Source: CAZLHO01 sp964559455
GTDB taxonomy: Bacteria; Krumholzibacteriota; Krumholzibacteriia; LZORAL124-64-63
Length of the DNA: 64,000 nt
Direction: 5' to 3'
Assembly (NCBI GenBank): GCA_964559455.1
Contig: CAZLHO010000001.1
Coordinates: forward strand, 62,001-126,000
Shown here: in pieces, positions 55,609 through 64,000 of the stretch
Position numbering within the stretch: position 1 is the first letter of the stretch
Layout: every line of letters starts with the position of its first letter
Notes under the pieces: model-generated
Database searches by the model: none
Told to the model about the DNA's origin: nothing
What the model saw: the letters and a program-made list of their open reading frames with translations, nothing else
Position numbers and translations under genes: made by a program

Positions 55609-56697
55609 TCAGTCCTCCTCGCGGATCCGCTCGGTGAGCCGGACCGCACGGTTCTTGTTCAATTTCCCGGGCACGGACATGAAGACCGGCTTGCCCTGGA
55701 CGCTCAGGCGCAGCGGCGAGCCCACCGCGGTCTCGAGCTGGATCATGTCCCCCACCGCCAGGTCCCGGATCCGGCGCAGGTTAAGATCGACGCTGCCCAG
55801 GTCGACGACGACCTCCGCGGTCGTGCCCTGCAGCAGGTCGAGGACGCAGGACCGGTCGCGGCGGACCTCCTCGGCGGACCGCAACTCGGGCAGGTCCTCC
55901 GGATCCAGCACGTCGCGCACCGACTCGAAGGCCGCCAGGGGGATGGCGAAGGTGACGCCGCCGGCGATCTCGTCCAGGGTCAGGACGAACTCCAGCAGCA
56001 GCACGGTCTCGCCGCTCGGCAGCGCGCTCAGGTAGGCGGGGTTGTTCTCGGTGGCCAGCAAACGCGGCGTGATGGGGATCATCCTCGACACGCCGGTCCG
56101 GAAGTGATCCAGCAGTTTGCCCAGGACGTCCTGGGCCACGTTCATCTCGATGTCCGTGAACTTGCGCAGGTCGACCTCGGCCTCGATCGCGCCCCCGAGC
56201 AGCTTCTTCATGATCGAGAACATCAGGCCGATGTCGACGTTGACCACGGCCTGACCCTTCAACGGGGCCAGGGTCACGGTGCTGACGCAGGTCGGATTGG
56301 CCAGGCCGGCGTGGAATTCCCGGTAGGCGCAGAGCTCGATGCCCTGGAACTCGACCCCGGTGTTGGCCCGGAAATGGTTGGTGAAGCCCAGCCCGGCGGC
56401 CTTGACGAAGCTCTCGCAGATCGACTGCAGGTTCTTCTCGAAGGTGCGCGTGATGCTGAACGGGCGGTTGAAGTCGAAGGCGCGCACGCCTCCCTCCTGC
56501 CGTCCGCCCGCGACCTCCGCCTGCTGTTCCAGGACGGCGTCGATGGCGGCGGTATCGAGGTCGGCGGCGTCGGCGTCGCCGTCGGAATCGACGGCCGGAT
56601 CCCCGGCGGGCCGGTCCACGGTCTCCGCCGCGTCGTCGGCCACGGGCGCATCCAGGCGCTCGTCGCGATCGTTCTCGTTCGTGATCTGGTCTGCCAT
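55609..56697 (-). CDS. fliM: Flagellar motor switch protein FliM
   Basis: FliM is the C-ring subunit that binds CheY-P and FliG. The 362-residue protein has an acidic N-terminal tail, a CheC-like middle domain (residues ~75-265) and a C-terminal SpoA domain from ~280 (DLGSVDLNLRRIRDLAVGDMIQLE). The CheY-binding LSQDEIDALL motif usual at the FliM N-terminus is not visible; the nearest is LDTAAIDAVLEQQAE near residue 48, displaced by an acidic insert. Confidence 0.93.
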   Translation of the reverse strand: MADQITNENDRDERLDAPVADDAAETVDRPAGDPAVDSDGDADAADLDTAAIDAVLEQQAEVAGGRQEGGVRAFDFNRPFSITRTFEKNLQSICESFVKAAGLGFTNHFRANTGVEFQGIELCAYREFHAGLANPTCVSTVTLAPLKGQAVVNVDIGLMFSIMKKLLGGAIEAEVDLRKFTDIEMNVAQDVLGKLLDHFRTGVSRMIPITPRLLATENNPAYLSALPSGETVLLLEFVLTLDEIAGGVTFAIPLAAFESVRDVLDPEDLPELRSAEEVRRDRSCVLDLLQGTTAEVVVDLGSVDLNLRRIRDLAVGDMIQLETAVGSPLRLSVQGKPVFMSVPGKLNKNRAVRLTERIREED

Positions 56698-56729
56698 CTC
56701 GCTCCCGTCGCCCGCCTAGGCGGGCCGGC

Positions 56730-57290
56730 TCACTGGATCACCAGGTCGGAAAAGTAGATGTTGCGCAGGTCCTGCCCGGGCAGGACCTCGCCGATCTTGT
56801 GCTGCAGCTCGCTCTTCAGCGCCGCCACGCCCTCGGCCACCTGCAGGTCCTCGGCGGACTTGTCCGAGAGGGCCACGATGGTGATGTCGCGGAGCTGCGG
56901 CAGCCGCTTCTCGACCGCGGCCACCGCCTTGGTGTCCGCGACCTCCAGGTTGACGTCGATGCGCACATAGCGGGCGGCGCCGCCGTCGGAGCGCAGGGTG
57001 ACCATGACCTCGCCGAGATCGACGATCTCCCCGATCTCCGGAGTCTCGCCCGATTTCCCGGCATTATTCGCCGTGACCGCCGGGGCTTCGCCGTCCTCGA
57101 CGACCGCGGCCGTAGCGCCGGCCCCGGCCAGGCGGGGCGCGATCACGAATTGGACGATGGCCAGGGCCATCAGCGCCTGCAGGACCACGATGATCCCGAG
57201 CAGGACAAGCTTGTTGTCCAGCAGGGCCATCTTCGTCTTCGCCTGCCCTTCCTCCTGGACGCTCTCCTCGCGGATCGTCTCGTCGGCCAT
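56730..57290 (-). CDS. fliL: Flagellar basal-body associated protein FliL
   Basis: FliL is a single-pass inner-membrane protein that rings the stator and supports torque. The 186-residue protein has a cytoplasmic start, one membrane helix (residues ~24-50, LLDNKLVLLGIIVVLQALMALAIVQFVI) and a periplasmic SPFH-like domain ending LRNIYFSDLVIQ. GAGGAG lies 7 nt before the ATG. Confidence 0.93.
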   Translation of the reverse strand: MADETIREESVQEEGQAKTKMALLDNKLVLLGIIVVLQALMALAIVQFVIAPRLAGAGATAAVVEDGEAPAVTANNAGKSGETPEIGEIVDLGEVMVTLRSDGGAARYVRIDVNLEVADTKAVAAVEKRLPQLRDITIVALSDKSAEDLQVAEGVAALKSELQHKIGEVLPGQDLRNIYFSDLVIQ

Positions 57291-57291
57291 T

Positions 57292-58035
57292 TCAGTTCTC
57301 CTCGGGCTCTAAGGGCAGCGTCTCGATCCAGTCGCGCCGCGGTTCGCTCAGTTTCAGGAAGAGTTCGACCCGCCGGTTGCGGGCGCGCCCCTCGGCGCTG
57401 TCGTTGTCGGCCACGGGCCTGAATTCGCCGAAGCCGGTGGCCCTGATGCGGCGCGGGTCGATCCCCCGGGCCTGGATGTGGCGGGCGACCGCAATGGCGC
57501 GCGCCGCGGAAAGCTCCCAGTTCGACGGGAACCGGACCGAACTCATGGGCAGGGCGTCGGTGTGCCCCGTGATCTCGACGTCCTGGTGGAACTTCGCCAG
57601 GAACGCGGCGAGACGGTCCAGGACCGGGTGGCTCTTCGGGCGCAGGTCCGCCCGGCCGGAGCCGAAGAGCAGGGAATCGTCGATCTGGAAGGCGATCCCC
57701 TCGCCCGTCATGCGGATGTCCACCTCCGTGTCCAGGCCCTCATCCAGCAGGGATTGTTCCAACTTGCCGAATTCGTGCAGGATTTCGCTGCGCTCCTGCT
57801 TCGAGAGGTTCGGCACCAGCAACTCGTTGAATTCCAGCGCGGTCGGCGGGTTCTTGAGCACGCCGAAGGCCCCCTGCAGGGACTGGATCGCCTCGTAGAA
57901 CTTCGCCTCCTGGATGGTCGAAAAACTGACGAGCAATACGAAGAAAGTGAGCAGCAGGGACATCAGGTCCCCGTAGGTCACCATCCAGGACGCCACGCCC
58001 CCCGACGATTCCTCGGGCTGGAATTTCCTCGCCAT
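57292..58035 (-). CDS. motB: Flagellar motor stator protein MotB
   Basis: MotB anchors the stator to peptidoglycan and carries the ion-binding Asp. In this 247-residue protein that residue is D23 in SWMVTYGDLMSLLLTFFVLL, the single membrane helix. The C-terminal OmpA-like domain (residues ~120-240) has the peptidoglycan-binding ITGHTDALP and NWELSAARA. It follows motA by 22 nt and is normal in length. Confidence 0.96.
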   Translation of the reverse strand: MARKFQPEESSGGVASWMVTYGDLMSLLLTFFVLLVSFSTIQEAKFYEAIQSLQGAFGVLKNPPTALEFNELLVPNLSKQERSEILHEFGKLEQSLLDEGLDTEVDIRMTGEGIAFQIDDSLLFGSGRADLRPKSHPVLDRLAAFLAKFHQDVEITGHTDALPMSSVRFPSNWELSAARAIAVARHIQARGIDPRRIRATGFGEFRPVADNDSAEGRARNRRVELFLKLSEPRRDWIETLPLEPEEN

Positions 58036-58057
58036 GGCTCCGTCCCGTCCGGCCCGG

Positions 58058-58843
58058 TCAGGCCACCTTGGAGTCGCGCTCGGCGTCGAGCTGCCGCTGC
58101 AGGTTGGGCGAAAGGAACGACTTCAGCTTCTCCTCGACGATCCGCGGCGAATCGCCGCTCTGGATCGCCATGATGCCGTCGATGATCATCTCGCGCGTCA
58201 GCACTTCCTCGCGGGACCGCGTGGCCAGCTTGCCGGCCAGGGGCAGGAAGAAGGCGTTCGCGAGCAGGGCGCCGTAGAAGGTCGTGACCAGGGCCACGGC
58301 CATGCCGGCCCCGATGCTGCTGGGATCTTCGAGCTTGGCCAGCATCTGGATCAGCCCGACCAGGGTGCCGATCATCCCGAACGCGGGCGCGAAGGTGCCG
58401 CCGGCCTCGAGGATCTTCTTGCCCTCGGAATGGCGCGACTGCAACTGGGCGATGTCGGTCTGCAGGATCTTCTCGAGCAGAACCGGATCGGTGCCGTCGA
58501 CGGCCAGGCGCAGGCCCTTGCGCAGGAAGAGGTCGGATTCGTTCTCCGAATCCTCCTCGAGCGCCAGCATGCCCTCCTTGCGAGCCATCTCGGCGTAGCG
58601 GACCATCTTCTGGATCACGCCGTTGGGATCCTCGGCCTTGAAGATCACGGTCTTGCGGATGACCGCGAACATGCCCAGCACCCGGTTCAACGGGTAGTGG
58701 CCCATGATCGCCATCGCTGTGCCGCCGAGGACGATGGCCATCGAAGGCGGATGCACGAAGGACTTCATGTCGCCGCCGGTCGAGATGGCCCAGATGATCA
58801 ACCCGAAGGCGCCGACCAATCCGATAAGAGTAGCGATATCCAC
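58058..58843 (-). CDS. motA: Flagellar motor stator protein MotA
   Basis: MotA forms the ion channel with MotB. The 261-residue protein has four membrane helices and the cytoplasmic loop with charged residues; family marks are FVHPPSMAIVLGGT, PAFGMIGTLVGLIQML and TTFYGALLANAFFLPLAGKL. The GTG start has GGAGGGG 7 nt upstream. motAB stands between flbD and fliL, unlike Bacillus where it is separate. Whether H+ or Na+ is used cannot be read safely. Confidence 0.96.
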   Translation of the reverse strand: MDIATLIGLVGAFGLIIWAISTGGDMKSFVHPPSMAIVLGGTAMAIMGHYPLNRVLGMFAVIRKTVIFKAEDPNGVIQKMVRYAEMARKEGMLALEEDSENESDLFLRKGLRLAVDGTDPVLLEKILQTDIAQLQSRHSEGKKILEAGGTFAPAFGMIGTLVGLIQMLAKLEDPSSIGAGMAVALVTTFYGALLANAFFLPLAGKLATRSREEVLTREMIIDGIMAIQSGDSPRIVEEKLKSFLSPNLQRQLDAERDSKVA

Positions 58844-58869
58844 GATCTATCCCCTCCGGCCGCGGCCGC

Positions 58870-59103
58870 TCAATCCGTCTTCCCGGCGAATACAGATTCC
58901 GCTCCCCCTGTCGGCACCGGATGACTGCGCGACAGGGAGCGAAAGGCGAGCGAGCGCTGGATGATCTCGTCCATGCTCTCGAGCACCATGATCTTGCGCC
59001 CCGTGGTCAGGGTGATCAGGGTGTCCGGGGTGCATTCGACGAACTCGATCAGGTCGGCGTTCACCACGATCTCGCTACCATTGAGTTTCGTTACGTTGAT
59101 CAC
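58870..59103 (-). CDS. flbD: FlbD/SwrD-family flagellar protein
   Basis: A 77-residue small protein, MINVTKLNGSEIVVNADLIEFVECTPDTLITLTTG, the signature of the FlbD (YlzI/SwrD) family found after flgE in Bacillus and many spirochaete and Firmicute operons. SwrD raises motor power in B. subtilis. The GTG start has a weak ribosome site. It is not the Caulobacter FlbD regulator. Confidence 0.92.
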   Translation of the reverse strand: MINVTKLNGSEIVVNADLIEFVECTPDTLITLTTGRKIMVLESMDEIIQRSLAFRSLSRSHPVPTGGAESVFAGKTD

Positions 59104-59142
59104 GGCTCTTTAGCTCCCTGTTCGGGGATGGGCCCGTCGCGC

Positions 59143-61260
59143 CTAGCGCAGGATCGAGACGAGCTCCTGGAGCACCTGGTCGCCGGTGGTGATCACGCGC
59201 GAATTGGCCTGGAAGGCCCGCTGGGCCACGACCAGACGCGTGAACTGCTCGGCCAGGTCCACGTTCGAGGACTCCAGCGCTCCGGCGGTGATCGTGTTGC
59301 CGTTGTCGTCCGCAGCGAACCCGTTCATCACGGCGCCCGAGTTGCTGCCCATCTTCCAGGTGTTGCCCTCGGCCTGGCTCAGCCCGGCCGGGTTCGAGAA
59401 ACGGCCGATGCCGATGCGCGCGATGTCGCGGACGGTGTCGTTCGAGAAGTGCCCGACGATCACGCCGGCCTGGTCGATGTGGAAATCGATGATCTGGCCC
59501 ACGCCGAAGCCGTCGGCCTGGCCGCGCAGGTTGCCGGCCCCGGTGAACTGGGTCAGCCCGTTCATGGTGCCGCTCTGGCCGACCTCCAGCTGCACGGTCA
59601 CGTCCTCGGCGCCCTCGGCGCCGACGGCCTGCGGCCGGAAGCTGAGCCCGCTGGCCCCGTCGTCGTACTGCAGCGAGGTCACGGCCCCCGTCTCGTCGAA
59701 GGTGACGGTGCCCGAGCCGCCGCCCAGCAGCTCCTCGACGCCCTCCATCTCGGCCTCCCAATGCCACTCGTTGCGGCCGGTCACGCGCGAGAACTCGATC
59801 TGGATCGTGTGCAGGCCGCCCAGGCTGTCGTAGACCGGCGTCGCCAGGGTGAAGGTCTGGGCGTCGCGGGCCTCCTGCGTCTGCGTGAAGTTGAAGGAGG
59901 TGTCGAGCACCGGGTTGGACTCGCCCAGCTCGCTGATGCGCACGTCGCCCAGCGAGTAGTCGGTGCCGATCTCGCCGGTCATCACGATCTGCCCCGAGTC
60001 GTCCAGGGTGACCGGATTGGTGGCCAGGCCGAAGGCGGCCTGCAGGCCGGTGAGCAGATCCTGCACGGTGGTGGCGGCGTCGACGTTCAGGGCGTACTCG
60101 CTGATCGAGCTGCCGCCGACGGTCCCGCCGAGCTGCAGGGTCGTGGCCGGGTTGGTCGGCGAGACGTTCAGCCCCAGGCTCTCGCCGCGGAAGTTGAAGA
60201 CATCGGTCAGCAGGTCGTCGGCCGTGGCCGCGGCGCGCAGCTGGCCGTCGCCGCCGGCCGCGTCGAAGGTGGTGCCGGTCCCGCCGGGCGCCACGCTGCT
60301 CGTGAACTGGAAGGACTCGTTGAAGGCCGTGTTGCCGCCGATGCTCAGCTGCAGGTTGCGCAGGGTCGTCCCGCCCGAGTTGTTGACCAGGCTCAGGCTG
60401 CCGTCGGCCTCCAGGTTGAGCGTGACGTCGCCCGGGTTCAGGGCCGGATCGGCGTCGAGCTGGGTCTCGATCCACGCCATCAATTCCTGCACGCTGCTGC
60501 CGCCCGCCCCGGGGACGGTCGAGCCGACCTCGAAAACCCCGCCGGCCAGCTGATCGGTGCCGGCGGCGGTCTCGATCATGCCGCTCAGGGTGATCAGGTC
60601 GCCGTCGGCCAGACCGAGCGAAGCCCCGCTCTGGGCGTACATCTCGGTCAGCACGTCGGTCAGGTCGGCCGCGGCCATCATGTGGCCGGATTCGCGGATC
60701 GAGGCCATGGCGTCGGCGTCGGCGTTCAGGTTGCCGTAGATCTCGACCGCGGTGCTGGCCTGCGCGGGCACGGTCAGCGACGGGTCGATGAAGATGTCCG
60801 AGAAGGTGCCGCTGGCCGGAATCACGCCGTCGGCGTCGGCCATCAGTCCCTGCACCCGCATGCCGGTGGCCGGATCGACCATGAAATTCCCCCCGTCGAC
60901 GCCGAAGGCGCCGGCGCGGGTGTAGTAGTTGGACGCCCCGTCGCTGAGCACGAAGAAGCCGTCGCCCTGGATGGCGAGGTCGGTCATCACGCCCGTCGAC
61001 TGCAGGGTGCCCTGGCCGAAGAGCGTGTCGATGCTCCCGACCTGGGTGCCCATGCCGATCTGCTGGGGATTGGTGCCGCCGCGCCCGCCCGCCACCGGCC
61101 GGCTGCCGGGGCGGAGGTTCTGACTCATCATCTCGGAGAACGTCACCCGCGAGGCCTTGTAGCCGATGGTGTTGGCGTTCGCGATGTTGTTGCTGATGAC
61201 GTCCAGTTCGACGGCGTTGGCCCCGAGGCCGCTGATGCCGGTGTAGAGCGATCGAAGCAT
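59143..61260 (-). CDS. flgE: Flagellar hook protein FlgE
   Basis: FlgE polymerises into the hook. At 705 residues it is much longer than the 402 of Salmonella. The N-terminus (MLRSLYTGISGLGANAVELDVISNNIANANTIGYK) and C-terminus (SNVDLAEQFTRLVVAQRAFQANSRVITTGDQVLQELVSI) are the conserved D0 coiled-coil parts; the extra length is in the surface-exposed beta domains between ~150 and ~600. It lacks a signal peptide, as expected for a type III export substrate. GGGAGG lies before the ATG. Confidence 0.96.
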   Translation of the reverse strand: MLRSLYTGISGLGANAVELDVISNNIANANTIGYKASRVTFSEMMSQNLRPGSRPVAGGRGGTNPQQIGMGTQVGSIDTLFGQGTLQSTGVMTDLAIQGDGFFVLSDGASNYYTRAGAFGVDGGNFMVDPATGMRVQGLMADADGVIPASGTFSDIFIDPSLTVPAQASTAVEIYGNLNADADAMASIRESGHMMAAADLTDVLTEMYAQSGASLGLADGDLITLSGMIETAAGTDQLAGGVFEVGSTVPGAGGSSVQELMAWIETQLDADPALNPGDVTLNLEADGSLSLVNNSGGTTLRNLQLSIGGNTAFNESFQFTSSVAPGGTGTTFDAAGGDGQLRAAATADDLLTDVFNFRGESLGLNVSPTNPATTLQLGGTVGGSSISEYALNVDAATTVQDLLTGLQAAFGLATNPVTLDDSGQIVMTGEIGTDYSLGDVRISELGESNPVLDTSFNFTQTQEARDAQTFTLATPVYDSLGGLHTIQIEFSRVTGRNEWHWEAEMEGVEELLGGGSGTVTFDETGAVTSLQYDDGASGLSFRPQAVGAEGAEDVTVQLEVGQSGTMNGLTQFTGAGNLRGQADGFGVGQIIDFHIDQAGVIVGHFSNDTVRDIARIGIGRFSNPAGLSQAEGNTWKMGSNSGAVMNGFAADDNGNTITAGALESSNVDLAEQFTRLVVAQRAFQANSRVITTGDQVLQELVSILR

Positions 61261-61312
61261 TTGGGATCCTCCCTGTGTGGACTCCTGGCGGGCCGCGGAC
61301 GGCGTCGCCCCT

Positions 61313-61966
61313 TTAGATTCCGACTTCGGCGATCTCCGCCGCGTAGTAGTCGTTTCCGCCGATGCTCAGCAGGGCGATGTTGTTCTCGAAACGGATGCTC
61401 TCGACGATCCGGCTCATGTAGAGCGTATGTTCCAGGTCGGCGCCGGCGTTGTCGGCCACCGAAACCGTCAGCGTGTACTCGCCGTCGGCCGCCGCCTCGC
61501 CGGCAGCGTCGAGACCGTCCCAGCCGACATCGGACCAGCCGGCCGTGACCGGCACCGTATAGGTGGCCACGAGCGCGCCGGATTCGTCCCGGACCTCGAC
61601 CGAGGCCGTGCCGCCGCTGCTGGTCATGACCTTGCTGGCGCTGGCCTGGCCGTCGACCACGGCCACGCCGTCGCCCTCGACGGTCGCCGTGCGGCCGACC
61701 AGGCCGAGCATGGCGGTGTTGTTGAGCGACTGCGAGTAGACCATGTTCTCGTCCATGGCATCGTTCAGCGACTGCAACTGCTCCAGCGAGGAGAACTGCG
61801 TGAGCTGGTTGATGAACTGGTTGTTGTCCATCGGGCTCATCGGATCCTGGTACTGGATCTGGGTGATCAGAAGTTTCAGGAACTGGTCCTGGGTCTCGAC
61901 GACGTTGGCGTTGCCGGAGCCGCCGTAGAGGCTGCCGGATCCCTGATCGACTGCGCTGACGGTCAT
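61313..61966 (-). CDS. flgD: Flagellar hook-capping scaffold protein FlgD
   Basis: FlgD caps the growing hook. The 217-residue protein has the N-terminal signature QDQFLKLLITQIQYQDPMSPMDNNQFINQLTQFSSLEQL (residues ~27-65) and a C-terminal FlgD Ig-like/Tudor-like domain. The ATG overlaps the fliK stop (ATGA) and AAGGAG lies upstream. Confidence 0.95.
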   Translation of the reverse strand: MTVSAVDQGSGSLYGGSGNANVVETQDQFLKLLITQIQYQDPMSPMDNNQFINQLTQFSSLEQLQSLNDAMDENMVYSQSLNNTAMLGLVGRTATVEGDGVAVVDGQASASKVMTSSGGTASVEVRDESGALVATYTVPVTAGWSDVGWDGLDAAGEAAADGEYTLTVSVADNAGADLEHTLYMSRIVESIRFENNIALLSIGGNDYYAAEIAEVGI

Positions 61967-63084
61967 CTCCGCGCTCCTTCCTCGGCGTCCCGATACTCGT
62001 CCCGGGCGCCTTCATCCCCATCACCATCGCGACGATCGGACGGCCGGCCGTCTTCGCCGCGGGCGCCCTCGCCCTCGGCATCGTCGGTCTCCCGGCAGGT
62101 CACTCGGACCGCCACGTGCTGCCAGGCGCCGGCCCGGCCCAGCAGCGTCTCCACGAGCTCGTCGGCGCCGTCCTCGAGAGCGGCGGCCGCCGCGGCGGTC
62201 TCGGCGTGCAGGGTTACGCGCAGGGTGTCGCCCGCGCGTCGGAATTCCATCTCGACCTTGCCCAGATGCTCCGGGTTCAGAGTCAGGCGCAACGCGCCGC
62301 CGCGCGCGGTCGGCCCTACATGGCGGGCCAGGGCTTCGGCGACCTGGCGACCGACGTCCGCGGTCTCGACGCCGGCGGCTCCCTGCCCGCCGCTCCCCTC
62401 GCCCCCGGGCGTCGCGGGCACAGGCAGACTCATCGACTCCAGGCGCAGGCCCGCGGCCAGGCTGCCCAATTCGGCCGGACGCAGACCCAGGCTCGGATCC
62501 GCGGGATCGGCCGGGCCGGGCTTGCCCGCTGCGGCGGCGCCGTCCTCGGCCTTGCCGCCGGCCGGAGCGCCGTCACGCCACTGGGCGGCCAGTCGGGCGC
62601 GCGCCTCGGCGGCGTAATCGGCCGTCATCGCCGGCGCCTTTTCGCCGCCGGCCTGCGGCAGATCCGGTTCGCCGGCCGTGAACTCAGTCCGCAATCCGGC
62701 GACGTTCTTCTGTCCTTCGGGAGCGGGTGCCGCGGACGCGCCGGGCAGGGCGGGCGGAACCGGCGACGGCGTCGGCGTCCCGGAGCTTCCGCCCTGCGCG
62801 GCGCCGGGCGTCGGCGTCGGCGTCCCGGAGCCTCCGTCCTGCGCGGCGCCGGGCGTCGGCGTCGGAACGGCCGCCTGTCCCGGGATCGAAGATGTCGTCG
62901 GCGGGACTCCCTCCGGAATCGCCGCCTTCCCGGAGCCGAGTTGCCGGTCGAGGACCTGGGCGAAGGGGACGCCGGACCCGATCAGGCCCGGCTCCATTCC
63001 CTTCTCGGCGTCGCCGACGGCATCCTTGTCCTTGGCGACAACCGCCGGTTTCATCGGCAGCATGTCCAGGGTAGACGCGTTCAT
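61963..63084 (-). CDS. fliK: Flagellar hook-length control protein FliK
   Basis: FliK measures hook length and triggers the FlhB switch. The 373-residue protein has a long low-complexity Pro/Gly/Ala/Thr N-terminal part and a C-terminal Flg_hook domain (residues ~255-330) with GGALRLTLNPEHLGKVEMEF, the family signature. A very acidic/basic tail follows (ARGEDGRPSDRRDGDGDE). The ATG at 63082-63084 overlaps the stop of the upstream gene and has AAGGAG 7 nt before it; the open frame beyond is shadow. Confidence 0.9.
   Translation of the reverse strand: MNASTLDMLPMKPAVVAKDKDAVGDAEKGMEPGLIGSGVPFAQVLDRQLGSGKAAIPEGVPPTTSSIPGQAAVPTPTPGAAQDGGSGTPTPTPGAAQGGSSGTPTPSPVPPALPGASAAPAPEGQKNVAGLRTEFTAGEPDLPQAGGEKAPAMTADYAAEARARLAAQWRDGAPAGGKAEDGAAAAGKPGPADPADPSLGLRPAELGSLAAGLRLESMSLPVPATPGGEGSGGQGAAGVETADVGRQVAEALARHVGPTARGGALRLTLNPEHLGKVEMEFRRAGDTLRVTLHAETAAAAAALEDGADELVETLLGRAGAWQHVAVRVTCRETDDAEGEGARGEDGRPSDRRDGDGDEGARDEYRDAEEGARR
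62771..62860 (-). repeat. 45-bp tandem repeat in fliK
   Basis: Two imperfect copies (62771-62815, 62816-62860) encode GTPTPTPGAAQ plus four variable residues, with a partial third copy. Length change here would alter the ruler region of FliK. Confidence 0.8.
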
Positions 63085-63611
63085 CCTCGCTCTCCTTGCA
63101 TTCCCATGCGGACGGTCAGCTCGGCCGCCAGTCCGGGGTTCATCGCGGCCAGGATCCGGGCGGCCGACCTTTCCTTCATCCGGCGCAGGACATCCAACGT
63201 GACTTCCAGGTCCATCCCGGCCAGGATCGGTGCGGCCTGGGCCGGCTTCATCGCCTCGTAGACCTTGGCCAGCCGCTGTATCTCCCGTTCGGATTCCTCG
63301 TCGCGGGCGACGCGCGTCGACTGCAGGTCCTCGATCAGGACCGCCAGCCGCTCCCGCTGCAGGTCGGAGGCCTTGGCCTCCGCGGCCAGGGTCAGGCGCA
63401 TTGCGGCCAGTAATTCGTTCTCGCGCTGGACCCGGTCCCGCTCGACGTCCAGGTCCCGGTACATGCGATCGGCTGCCTCGCGGTCGATGCTGTCGGCGAT
63501 CGGCGCCGGCGCGACGATGCGCCGGGCCTCGCCCAGCAGGCCGCTGGCGACGACGATGATCCCGAAGATCAGGACGAAGGTGATGCTCGAGATGATGACG
63601 ACGGTCCTCAT
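63081..63611 (-). CDS. MotE/YlxF-like protein with MgtE N-terminal-type domain
   Basis: A 176-residue protein with one N-terminal membrane helix (VVIISSITFVLIFGIIVVASGLL), a long coiled coil (~45-120) and a C-terminal MgtE_N-like domain (VYEAMKPAQAAPILAGMDLEVTLDVLRRM). This is the layout of YlxF in the Bacillus fla/che operon and of MotE, a periplasmic chaperone of MotC in rhizobia. I chose ATG 63609-63611, right before the membrane helix and overlapping the fliJ stop (ATGA). Its place between fliJ and fliK matches ylxF. Confidence 0.82.
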   Translation of the reverse strand: MRTVVIISSITFVLIFGIIVVASGLLGEARRIVAPAPIADSIDREAADRMYRDLDVERDRVQRENELLAAMRLTLAAEAKASDLQRERLAVLIEDLQSTRVARDEESEREIQRLAKVYEAMKPAQAAPILAGMDLEVTLDVLRRMKERSAARILAAMNPGLAAELTVRMGMQGERG

Positions 63612-64000
63612 GACGTCCCGCTTCCGGTCTGAATCGCTTTCCGGTCCGATGCCGCCTGCCGGACGGCCGCGACGTGACGGCGCCGGGCGCCGATCTCGTC
63701 CAGTTCCTTCTGCTCCCGGCGGCGCTCGCCGTCCTCCCATTGGCGCAGCTGCCGCTCGCGCAGCTTTTCGAGCACCGATTTACCCCGTTGGGCCTCCAGG
63801 AGCCGCAGCCGCTGTGCCTCGGCCCGGGAATCGAGCTCGCGCTCGCTTGTCGCGTCGACGACATCCAGCTCCCGCTGCCGATCGAGCCAGACGGCCAGCC
63901 GACGCCGCTGTTCGATCTCCAGGGGGCCGGATCCCGCCCGTCGCGCGGCGTCCTCCGTCAGCCGACGCCGCTCCCGCCGCCGCCGTCGGACCGACTGGAG
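63608..64000 (-). CDS. fliJ: Flagellar export chaperone FliJ, C-terminal part (cut by window edge)
   Basis: 130 residues of a highly charged coiled-coil protein enter from the right edge and end at 63608. The segment SVLEKLRERQLRQWEDGERRREQKELDEIGARR is the FliJ C-terminal pattern. FliJ links the FliI ATPase to FlhA. The stop overlaps the next start (ATGA). The start codon lies outside the window. Confidence 0.85.
   Translation of the reverse strand, partial: LQSVRRRRRERRRLTEDAARRAGSGPLEIEQRRRLAVWLDRQRELDVVDATSERELDSRAEAQRLRLLEAQRGKSVLEKLRERQLRQWEDGERRREQKELDEIGARRRHVAAVRQAASDRKAIQTGSGTS

Noticed and set aside
54548..56035. 495-codon plus-strand frame across the fliO-fliP gap, fliO, fliN and fliM
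   Set aside because: It is a shadow of fliM-fliN-fliO in most of its length and the product is Arg/Pro/Ser-rich with no recognisable domain.
58921..61548. 875-codon plus-strand frame opposite flgE and flgD
   Set aside because: Antisense shadow of recognised hook genes.

Overview
This 64 kb window comes from a GC-rich (roughly 70% by eye) Gram-negative bacterium with a flagellum. No plasmid, phage, insertion sequence, tRNA, rRNA or CRISPR array was found. Several features point to the neighbourhood of the FCB superphylum (for example Krumholzibacteriota, Eisenbacteria or Latescibacterota-like lineages) rather than Proteobacteria: a long SecA with the extra mid-protein segment seen in Bacteroidota/Chlorobiota SecA, a PorV/PorQ-type outer-membrane protein, an Ig-like lipoprotein of the 'PTGGP' type, and a secreted M6 peptidase ending in a FlgD-like/T9SS-like domain. 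This placement is inference; no 16S gene is present. All but two genes (rpsT and a LysM transglycosylase) lie on the minus strand, so gene order below follows transcription from high to low coordinates. Genes are packed tightly, with many ATGA/GTGA stop-start overlaps.

Housekeeping part, 1-40 kb. A trpS promoter near 9.55 kb appears to drive trpS-scpA-scpB-rluB-hisC-aroF-cmk::plsC. rpsA has its own promoter and is followed by a hairpin and mtaB (cut by the window edge). xerD-uvrC come next, divergent from rpsT, which has a near-consensus sigma70 promoter, a TTG start and tandem terminators. The long block 37.5-12.7 kb runs purC-purH-guaA-M6 peptidase-lytic transglycosylase-CTP-type lipid kinase-secA, then smg-topA-trmFO-xerC-hslV-hslU-argF-lipoprotein-dapF-dapA-dapB. 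topA-trmFO-xerC-hslVU is the classical Firmicutes order. comEC and a GGDEF diguanylate cyclase lie upstream of purC.

Junction, 41.4-46.2 kb. The cyclase and a LysM/SLT lipoprotein (mltD-like) diverge around a pair of ATTGCAAT palindromes. A PorV-like gene and a sigma54 activator follow.

Flagellar part, 44.6-64 kb. The order is fliJ-motE/ylxF-fliK-flgD-flgE-flbD-motA-motB-fliL-fliM-fliN-fliO, then fliP-fliQ-fliR-flhB-flhA-flhF-small membrane protein-fliA-two small unknown genes-sigma54 activator. This is close to the Bacillus fla/che order with motAB inserted and flhG absent. The cluster is split between fliO and fliP: a long terminator-like hairpin lies right after fliO, and a clean -24/-12 (sigma54) promoter lies 40 nt before fliP. 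The sigma54 activator with a degenerate receiver domain at the end of the second block is the obvious candidate to act on that promoter. FliA carries an unusual C-terminal extension, and three uncharacterised small proteins sit around it; these, with the missing FlhG, are the least explained parts of the window.
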